Shown piece by piece: positions 7,351 through 12,924 of a stretch of 14,409 nt of DNA. The stretch is taken from NCBI GenBank assembly GCA_905236785.1, contig CAJOQC010000144.1:1-14409 (forward strand). Direction: 5' to 3'. Position 1 is the stretch's first letter. Each line of letters opens with the position of its first letter. A program made the translations under genes and the position numbers. Below the pieces are notes generated by a model. The model saw only the letters and a list, made by a program, of their open reading frames with translations, did no database searches and was not told the origin of the DNA. The stretch comes from an uncultured Selenomonadaceae bacterium (GTDB taxonomy: Bacteria; Bacillota; Negativicutes; Selenomonadales; Selenomonadaceae).

Positions 7351-7557
7351 ATGAAAATGGAAGTTTCCTCCCAATGGCAAGACGGCATCGTAAAGGTACA
7401 TGCGCGGGTCAGGCAGTTTACGCGGGCGGCTAAAGTCTGCGGCAACAGTGATTTTCGCGAATATGCCGGCTTGGAGGCCGCCGACACGGAAGAGATTGCC
7501 GTTGACGAGTGGCTCGACAGTATCAAAGGGCTGAAGGTTGCGGCGCGTTTGGCGTAA
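7351..7557 (+). CDS. small hypothetical protein, 68 aa
   Basis: No family recognised. The protein is small, mildly basic at the N-terminus and acidic in the middle (EAADTEEIAVDEWLD), with one Cys, no signal peptide and no membrane segment. Its reality rests on context: TAAGGAG (7335-7341) 9 nt before the ATG, a good promoter at 7207-7236 and a terminator directly after the stop codon, making a complete one-gene transcription unit. The pattern of charged and hydrophobic residues from about position 35 suggests a helix. A small cytoplasmic protein with regulatory or protein-binding role is possible, but nothing identifies a function. Confidence 0.72.
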   Translation: MKMEVSSQWQDGIVKVHARVRQFTRAAKVCGNSDFREYAGLEAADTEEIAVDEWLDSIKGLKVAARLA

Positions 7558-7564
7558 CTCTTTT

Positions 7565-7601
7565 GCGGGTCTGCGACGGTGTTTGCAGGCTCGCATTTTT
7601 T
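7565..7601 (+). terminator. rho-independent terminator after the 68-residue gene
   Basis: A 10-bp stem with two G-U pairs (7565-7574 with 7585-7594), a 10-nt loop and ATTTTTTA directly behind. It begins 7 nt after the stop codon. Confidence 0.82.
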
Positions 7602-7608
7602 ATACTAA

Positions 7609-7703
7609 AGAGCGTTATAATTTACGGGCTAAGCTCCTACGCTCTATGCACATACTCGCGGTCAGGCGTTCCCGTTTTGGCAACTTTCATTGCTTGCGAG
7701 TAT
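7609..7703 (+). promoter_or_regulatory. candidate structured leader of the HEHEH protein gene
   Basis: Two nested-looking dyads precede the ribosome binding site: AGAGCGT (7609-7615) with ACGCTCT (7639-7645), and ATACTCGC (7652-7659) with GCGAGTAT (7696-7703). A TATAAT (7616-7621) lies in the first but has no good -35 box. They could form two successive hairpins ending 7 nt before GGAGG (7711-7715). No known riboswitch class is recognised. Confidence 0.3.
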
Positions 7704-7723
7704 AATATTCGGAGGTGAAAACA

Positions 7724-8260
7724 ATGTCTGTGGCATCTGTTGGCGGCCAGTCTTTTTTTAGTCCTTATGACAGCAATTATTTTAATAATCAAAAAACACC
7801 CTATGGCGAAGAAAACGCAAATACCAATCCGATTTTCGGCGAAGAAGAGGACGAAAGTCCTTATGACTCGGCGCGTAAAAAGCCCGGTTACAAATCCTCT
7901 CCGGAAGAATGCCAAACCTGTAAGAACCGCAAATATCAAGACGGTTCTGATGAAATGGTATCCTTCAAAAGCCCGGGGCATATTAACCCCGACAATGCGG
8001 CGGCCGTTGTTTTGGGGCATGAACATGAACATGTGGCCAATGCTTACGAAAAAGCCGAGCGCAACAACGGCGAAGTGGAGCATGTCAGCGTTCGCCTAAA
8101 AACCGACATTTGCCCGGAGTGCGGCAGGACGTATATATCCGGCGGTGTCACCAACACCCAGATAAAATATTTCAACGAGGACAATCCGTACCAAAAGGAC
8201 ATGAAAGAATCCGACGCCGTGAACAAATATCGCGGCGCGAATGTTGATATTGCGGCATGA
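7724..8260 (+). CDS. putative metallopeptidase-like protein with HEHEH motif (SprA-related type)
   Basis: A 178-aa protein. After a variable, acidic N-terminal 60 residues in which SPYDS occurs twice, a compact Cys/His domain follows. It holds CQTC (63-66), the segment KNRKYQDGSDEMVSFKSP, the HExxH zinc-protease motif as HEHEH (99-103, in VVLGHEHEHVANAYEKA) and CPEC (130-133), followed by GRTYISGGVTNTQIKY. This layout matches a conserved Bacillota family resembling SprA-related putative metallopeptidases; the two CxxC pairs may bind a structural metal. No signal peptide is visible. ATG at 7724 lies 8 nt after GGAGG (7711-7715); the GTG at 7715 overlaps that site. Substrate and cellular role are unknown, and proteolytic activity is inferred from HExxH only. 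Confidence 0.8.
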   Translation: MSVASVGGQSFFSPYDSNYFNNQKTPYGEENANTNPIFGEEEDESPYDSARKKPGYKSSPEECQTCKNRKYQDGSDEMVSFKSPGHINPDNAAAVVLGHEHEHVANAYEKAERNNGEVEHVSVRLKTDICPECGRTYISGGVTNTQIKYFNEDNPYQKDMKESDAVNKYRGANVDIAA

Positions 8261-8264
8261 TTTA

Positions 8265-8423
8265 GGGAGCACTGCATAAATGAGTTCGTGCCGTTGTCGA
8301 GGAATTTTTTCGGCAGACAAGGAAAATGCCGCAAAGTTGTAGCTTTAGCTACGTCGAGTGGCATTTGACGCAGTATGCCGGAAAAAGACCCGCAAGGGGG
8401 CGGAGGAATTATACAGTGCTTCC
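8265..8423 (+). mobile_element. MITE-like palindromic element, copy A (159 bp, with 41-bp internal palindrome)
   Basis: Non-coding element with terminal inverted repeats GGGAGCACTGCATAA at the left and, reading inward from the right, GGAAGCACTGTATAA (13 of 15 identical). It is flanked by TTTA on both sides (8261-8264 and 8424-8427), a likely 4-bp target duplication. It is homologous along its whole length to the reverse complement of 8936-9054, except for an extra 41 bp at 8325-8365. It starts 4 nt after a stop codon and ends 4 nt before the ssrA -35 box. It carries no transposase and would be mobilised, if at all, in trans. Confidence 0.85.
8325..8365. repeat. 41-bp internal palindrome found only in copy A
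   Basis: The segment has AATGCC at its left end and GGCATT at its right end; with the flanking A and T the match extends to 7 bp. GTAGCT-TT-AGCTAC forms a second perfect dyad at the centre. It interrupts the alignment between the two elements cleanly between GGAA and TGACG, so it is either a nested insertion in copy A or a precise deletion from copy B. Confidence 0.7.
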
Positions 8424-8427
8424 TTTA

Positions 8428-8456
8428 TTGACAAATAAGAAAAAATATGATAGATT
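8428..8456 (+). promoter_or_regulatory. sigma-70 promoter of ssrA
   Basis: Consensus TTGACA (8428-8433), a 17-bp spacer and TAGATT (8451-8456). Transcription would start near 8463, a few nucleotides before the mature tmRNA 5' end. Element A ends just upstream, so the region normally available to an UP element is element DNA. Confidence 0.7.
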
Positions 8457-8471
8457 GCACCGTGTAACCGT

Positions 8472-8818
8472 GGGGATGTAATGGTTTCGACGGGGATAGA
8501 TGGTGTATGGGCAGCGAGCCGAGGTCTGTCGCCTCGTAAAATGGCAGGACTTTTATTAAATATAAAAGCAAACGAAGATTACGCTTTGGCCGCTTAAGGT
8601 CACCTCTGTTCGTTCTTTCCCGCAAGGGCGGACAAGAGGTCAACTGCGGGATATTCCTTGGGTTTTGTCCGTGAGCCTTTAGGGAGAATTTTTTTCGGAC
8701 TCGGCGACTTTTGGCCTGTCTGCGGGCTATCGGTCGTCTAAATTAAACACAGACTGCGCTCGGAGAATCTGTGCAACAATATTTTCGGACAGGAGTTCGA
8801 TTCTCCTCATCTCCACCA
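8472..8818 (+). ncRNA. ssrA: transfer-messenger RNA (tmRNA)
   Basis: Rescues stalled ribosomes: alanine-charged tmRNA enters the A site and its internal frame tags the nascent protein for proteolysis. The 5' GGGGATG (8472-8478) pairs with CATCTCC (8808-8814; one G-U pair) to form the acceptor stem, followed by A and an encoded CCA (8816-8818). GGTTTCGACGGGGAT is the conserved D-arm region, and AGGAG-TTCGATT-CTCCT (8791-8807) is the T arm. The tag frame runs from the resume codon GCA (8568-8570) to TAA (8595-8597) and encodes ANEDYALAA, with the usual ALAA degron. It is 347 nt and standard one-piece form. SmpB is not encoded here. Confidence 0.97.
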
Positions 8819-8882
8819 TTATTTAGCAACTATTTTCCGATAGAACCAACACCTTCAAAATGGAAACAAATACAAACAGAGA

Positions 8883-8935
8883 ATAATTAAGGCTACAGCC
8901 GCAAGAAATTTTTTTTCTTGCGGCTGTAGCCTTAA
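8883..8935. terminator. long perfect palindrome between convergent ssrA and the DUF262 gene, interrupted by copy B
   Basis: Perfect 22-bp arms (8887-8908 and 8914-8935) around a T5 loop. It lies between two convergent genes, the position expected of a shared terminator, though no clear T-run follows. The left arm continues as ATAA (8883-8886); its partner TTAT now lies at 9059-9062, beyond element B. Confidence 0.6.
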
Positions 8936-9054
8936 GGAAGCACTGCATAATTCGTCCGCACCCTTGCCGTGTCTTTTTCCGGCATACTGCGTCATTCCTT
9001 GTCTGCCGAAAAAATCTCTCGGCAATGGCACGAGTTCATTTATGCAGTGCTTCG
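8936..9054 (-). mobile_element. MITE-like palindromic element, copy B (119 bp)
   Basis: Inverted relative of 8265-8423. The terminal inverted repeats are GGAAGCACTGCATAA at the left and, reading inward, CGAAGCACTGCATAA at the right (14 of 15 identical). It is flanked by TTAA on both sides (8932-8935 and 9055-9058). The two halves are complementary over much of their length, so its RNA or single strand would fold into one long imperfect hairpin. It has no reading frame of note. Deleting it with one TTAA joins 8935 to 9059 and restores 26-bp arms of the adjacent palindrome, which is direct evidence that it was inserted there. Confidence 0.88.
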
Positions 9055-9058
9055 TTAA

Positions 9059-11221
9059 TTATGACATTTTGTTGTCCGTTATGTATTTTTTCAGCTTTTC
9101 CACCCGGTTTTCCCCGTCTTCGCCCTCGGCGGTTTTCTTTATGGGCAGAGTTTCCATAAGTTTGTCGGTGTCCATGTTGCGAACTTCAAAAGCATCGCTC
9201 TTTGATGTTATGTATACGTTGCAGTTTGGATAAATCAGCCGTTGGCCGTAGTGTTCCCGCGAAACATGGGCTTTGTCGGCGGCGGCGATATATGGGTCGT
9301 AGGTGCTTGAAGAAATTCTTTGCAACGTTTGCAACACGCAAAGAAGCCGCCCGTCCCCGTGGGCGTAATAATCACTGTATTTGCCGTACTTGCCGGGGCG
9401 AAAAGCGGCGTATTTAACGTAGTAATACCGCCAAGAAAAACTCTTTTTGTTTTCACATTCCGCCAAAAAATTTTCGATTTTTTGCGTCAAGGCTTGGTCG
9501 GTTATCCGTGGCAATTCCAAAAGCTCCGCCAAAATCCGCCCCGTGGCCTCAAAGCCTCGGTTGGAACTTTTGTGAAAAAGCGCGTCCCACGCCGATATAT
9601 TGTTTTTGGAGCCGTATTGATAAAGAGTGCCTTTCCCTTCCTTTTGCCCGTAATCCCCCACAGTCATAAGAGCGCAGTCCACCTTGTCCCAATCAATGCC
9701 GAAAAGAGCAATGAATTTGTCCGTCAGATGCAAATTCTTCAGCCCCAGTATGCTTATTTGACCATGCAAAATGGGGCTGTCCTCCAACTTTGTCAGTATG
9801 TCATAGGCGGCGGGGTTTTTCGCCAAAAATTCCGTCTTTTCTTCTTCTTCCCGCAGTTGATGGGCGTTAAAGGAATTTTTCACGTTTTTGTCGATTTTCC
9901 CCGTCAGGATAATGTTTTTCGTTTGCGCCAAGATGGCGGGCATACGGTTGCGGTCGGCGCGGTCGCTTATTTCGTCCGCCGAATTTTGTATCAAATTGTT
10001 GACAATGCGAAGCCGCCGCCCAAAATCCGCCTTGGCTGCCGTGTTTTGATTTTGCAAATAACAGGTTACTGCGTACAAAAGCACCATGCGGTTTAAGGGG
10101 AACTGACGCAGTCGGCCGCTTTTGTCCGAATAATTATTGAGGCAGTCCTTAAAAATGTCCACGTCGTACCGCCCATCGACCATGATTTTCCCCGTTTCAT
10201 GCTCGCTACACATAAACTCCGCCGCAAATTCGGCGGGGGAGTTCACCCTGAGCCAACAATCAAAATATTCGGTCACGGTTTGCGCGTTTTGCCGCGCTTT
10301 TGTTTTGCCGTTGCTCCCCAAGTTGGCGTGGTTAAAACACTCTTCGATTAAGTCAAACTCGTCCTGCCCTTCTTGGGGCGATTCGCCCTTTTCATAGCAA
10401 ATAACGTCGCAAACAAACCTAAAATAGCGCAAAAAAGCCTCATCGACAATGTGGTTTTCGTTGCAGTACGACCAAAGGAGATTTGTCCATTCGCGGTCGA
10501 TTTTGCTGCCCATTGTTTCGGCAAGTTTTTCGTCGAAAGCGCGGATTTTCCGCTCCAACTCCGCCTTAAAATGCTCAAAGGCGGTTAGCGGCTTGCCCCG
10601 TGAGTTCATTTTTATGTATAGGTCGTCAGTAAGCCCCATGTCCTTAACGGGTTGAAAATAAAAGGTAATCGCGCCGTTTTTCAGCTTGCCCCAAAGATTT
10701 TTTACGTCTTTGAATTTTTCGTCGATGGCGCAAATCATGACAAGCATGGCGTTTACGGTGGGGTCTTTTTGCCACGCGGCGGGAAACCATGCCTCGTTGG
10801 TTATTTCCTTCTTGAGATTTTTTTGAAATTGCGGCGAAAATTTCACCAATTCGGCGCAAAAATTGCGGGCGGAATAGCGGGTGTCATAGCTAAACCCCGC
10901 CAGAAAATCCTGCTCCCTTTGGGGGGCGTTTTCTTTTTTGGCCGCATACCAATAAAGTAGGAACAAGGTGGTGAGCCGCTGTTGCCCGTCAAGGGGAATA
11001 AGAACTCCGTCCTTTATGTCGCCGTAAATAAAATCAAGGGTGACGGCCTTTTCCGTCACGGCTTTGTAGAGGGCATCAAGAAACCTTTCGCGCACCCGGT
11101 TCGTTTCCGCAGAGCGTCGTCCTTGGGCATAATCCCTTTGAATGGGAGGAATTTCTATTTTTTTTATTCCCGTCGCGCCGTCAAAAATCTCCGCAAAGGA
11201 AACAGGGGTTGTGGGTGTCAT
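9059..11221 (-). CDS. DUF262 (GmrS-like) protein, large form without HNH motif
   Basis: Probable nucleotide-binding component of a modification-dependent restriction or anti-phage module. The protein is 720 aa. The N-terminal DUF262 domain has IPPIQRDYAQGR (24-35) and the signature PLDGQQRLTTL (76-86), the ParB/Srx-like NTP-binding site of GmrS proteins. The C-terminal half, with an aromatic stretch SFSWRYYYVKYAAFRPGKYG and later DPYIAAADKAHVS, is not a recognisable DUF1524 and shows no HNH nuclease motif. ATG at 11221 has AAGGAGG (11234-11228) 6 nt upstream, inside the end of the preceding gene, and the start overlaps that gene's TGA (ATGA), so translation is probably coupled. Its own terminator region has been invaded by element B. 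The biochemical role of the C-terminal region is unknown. Confidence 0.85.
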   Translation of the reverse strand: MTPTTPVSFAEIFDGATGIKKIEIPPIQRDYAQGRRSAETNRVRERFLDALYKAVTEKAVTLDFIYGDIKDGVLIPLDGQQRLTTLFLLYWYAAKKENAPQREQDFLAGFSYDTRYSARNFCAELVKFSPQFQKNLKKEITNEAWFPAAWQKDPTVNAMLVMICAIDEKFKDVKNLWGKLKNGAITFYFQPVKDMGLTDDLYIKMNSRGKPLTAFEHFKAELERKIRAFDEKLAETMGSKIDREWTNLLWSYCNENHIVDEAFLRYFRFVCDVICYEKGESPQEGQDEFDLIEECFNHANLGSNGKTKARQNAQTVTEYFDCWLRVNSPAEFAAEFMCSEHETGKIMVDGRYDVDIFKDCLNNYSDKSGRLRQFPLNRMVLLYAVTCYLQNQNTAAKADFGRRLRIVNNLIQNSADEISDRADRNRMPAILAQTKNIILTGKIDKNVKNSFNAHQLREEEEKTEFLAKNPAAYDILTKLEDSPILHGQISILGLKNLHLTDKFIALFGIDWDKVDCALMTVGDYGQKEGKGTLYQYGSKNNISAWDALFHKSSNRGFEATGRILAELLELPRITDQALTQKIENFLAECENKKSFSWRYYYVKYAAFRPGKYGKYSDYYAHGDGRLLCVLQTLQRISSSTYDPYIAAADKAHVSREHYGQRLIYPNCNVYITSKSDAFEVRNMDTDKLMETLPIKKTAEGEDGENRVEKLKKYITDNKMS

Positions 11222-12921
11222 AAAATTCCTCCTTCGTCAATGGGTTCGGACAAATACTTTCCCAAAACCTTGTTAATCGCGCCGATGTACGCCTGTCGGT
11301 CGCGTTTGCTCCAAAAGTGGAGTTGGTTTTCCGTTGCGGGGGTGTAGTATTTCAAAAACACTTTTTTTGTGCAAAAGGGAATATACTTGCCGTCGCTGTC
11401 AAGTTTTATTATAAAATCCCGTTTTACGTCAAAGGCGGCGTTGTTTAAGTAGGCATTGTCCTCAAATTTCAGCAGAGCCAAGTTGCCGATGGTGTGCAGT
11501 TCGTTTTCCGTCGCGTCGGCGGAGAGGGCGCTAAGAGCATCTTCGGCAAGAGCCAGAAATTCGTTGCGCGCAAGGTTCGCCCTTGCGGCCGCCTCCTTCA
11601 TTTCCCGCGCCAAGTTTTCTTCGTTGGCCAGTTTCTCCACTGCGTCAGCGTGAACCAAAAGCCAGCTTTGCCATGCCTCCTTGGTTCGCAAGCCTTCGGA
11701 CTTTCGGGCATGGATGTGTTCTAAAGTCCAACTTTTCTTTTTTTCGCCGCCGAACTTAAACTTGTCAAAAGGGAACCATTGGCTTTCTTCGCCGTTTCTC
11801 CGCACGGACTCCACGTTAAACAGCAGTAGCAGACGGCTTATTTTTTCGTAGTCCCCCCGCTTTTCGTAGCTTAGTTCCCCGTAGTTGACGTCGGATTTTA
11901 CGCTGTCTTTTATTTTTTCGTCCAAGGCCGCCAAAAACTCGTCCTTCTTTTTGCCCGCCGCCAGGTCGTAAATCTCCCGCAGGTCGGCGCACTCAGCGGC
12001 AATCAGATAGCCTATCTTATGATACAACTCGTGATTTTCCCGCCAATTTTTAAGAAGCAGAAAATTTTTCTGAATTTCCCGCCAAATATCATCAAGGTTC
12101 TTTTGCCGGTGCAGAGCGTCAAAGTAAAAGAATGTATAATATTCTTCCCGGGCATCGGGGGGCTTTTTCGCCATGAGGTTAAGCACCAGATCAATTCGCG
12201 TTTGATACTCCCCCGCCGCCGCGTTGGTCAAAAAGCACCACAGGGAATTATCGTGAAGGTCTTGCTCGATGCTGTCCCACTGATAAGCAATTTCTTCGCG
12301 CCGCAGTTTGGTTTCGTTGTTTTGCCGCAAAAACATGGCCTTTACCAGTTCGGCGTTGGTGAGGGGGATTTTGCCGCTGTTTAGGCGGGTAAAAATGGAT
12401 ATTGCTTCGCTTTCGTCCGCCTCGTCGGTTTCATACCAAATAATTTGCACGCTTTCGGCAAGCTGCTTAAACAGATTAAAAGCCTTTAAGGACGCATCGT
12501 TTTCGTCCTCGCCGAACCATTCCTTGATGTTTTGGTAGGCTTTGGCTATAAACCAAAAATCTATATTGGCTTCGCTTTTTTCCGGGTCGATGTTCAAAAG
12601 GTACGCCGCCGTTTCCTTGCGGTTTTGGTAGTCAACGGAAAACTTAGGTTTTGATTTCGGCAAATACTCGCTTATGTGCCTATATATGAGCCACAAAGTC
12701 GTGAGCCGTTGTTGGCCGTCGATAAGCTCGTAACGGTCGGCGTTTTTTCGCACCACCACCGGTTGCAGGCAATAGTTGCTCCCCGCGCTCTCGCTGATGT
12801 CGTTAAGGAGGCGCAAAACTTCCTCCGCGCCCCAACGATAGCCCCGCTGATAGGAGGGGACAAAGAAGTCGCCTTTTATGTCCCCCACTTTTCTTACGTC
12901 AAAAATAATGTTGTTTGTCAT
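11218..12921 (-). CDS. DUF262-DUF1524 (GmrSD-like) HNH nuclease protein
   Basis: Probable type IV-like restriction nuclease; relatives (GmrSD, BrxU, SspE) use NTP binding in the DUF262 domain to control an HNH-type DUF1524 domain that attacks phage DNA. The protein is 567 aa. DUF262: VPSYQRGYRW (21-30) and DGQQRLTTL (68-76), then IFTRLNSGKIPLTNAELVKA (176-195). DUF1524: TLEHIHARKS (399-408), with His402 as likely general base, then TIGNLALL (477-484) with Asn480, and N493/N494 in AYLNNAAF. The family usually has Pro where this has Ala in EHIHA. ATG at 12921 is preceded by AGGTGA, which includes the stop of the sugar hydrolase gene 3 nt upstream. It is followed by the second DUF262 gene with a 4-nt overlap. 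The modification recognised is unknown. Confidence 0.88.
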   Translation of the reverse strand: MTNNIIFDVRKVGDIKGDFFVPSYQRGYRWGAEEVLRLLNDISESAGSNYCLQPVVVRKNADRYELIDGQQRLTTLWLIYRHISEYLPKSKPKFSVDYQNRKETAAYLLNIDPEKSEANIDFWFIAKAYQNIKEWFGEDENDASLKAFNLFKQLAESVQIIWYETDEADESEAISIFTRLNSGKIPLTNAELVKAMFLRQNNETKLRREEIAYQWDSIEQDLHDNSLWCFLTNAAAGEYQTRIDLVLNLMAKKPPDAREEYYTFFYFDALHRQKNLDDIWREIQKNFLLLKNWRENHELYHKIGYLIAAECADLREIYDLAAGKKKDEFLAALDEKIKDSVKSDVNYGELSYEKRGDYEKISRLLLLFNVESVRRNGEESQWFPFDKFKFGGEKKKSWTLEHIHARKSEGLRTKEAWQSWLLVHADAVEKLANEENLAREMKEAAARANLARNEFLALAEDALSALSADATENELHTIGNLALLKFEDNAYLNNAAFDVKRDFIIKLDSDGKYIPFCTKKVFLKYYTPATENQLHFWSKRDRQAYIGAINKVLGKYLSEPIDEGGIL

Positions 12922-12924
12922 TTT

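Noticed and set aside
7677..7706. Promoter TTGGCA-18-TATAAT just before the HEHEH protein gene
   Set aside because: Transcription would begin around 7713, inside the ribosome binding site (7711-7715), which would disable it. The TATAAT is better explained as part of the dyad at 7696-7703 and chance AT-richness.
8265..9054. CRISPR array or attachment sites around ssrA
   Set aside because: tmRNA genes are common integration targets, but the repeats here are inverted, number only two, do not copy the ssrA 3' end, and no integrase is present. They fit terminal-inverted-repeat elements.
9320..10096. Long plus-strand reading frames inside the DUF262 genes and scrB
   Set aside because: They lie antisense to genes with clear protein families, lack ribosome binding sites and have biased, motif-free translations; they are by-products of the minus-strand codon pattern.
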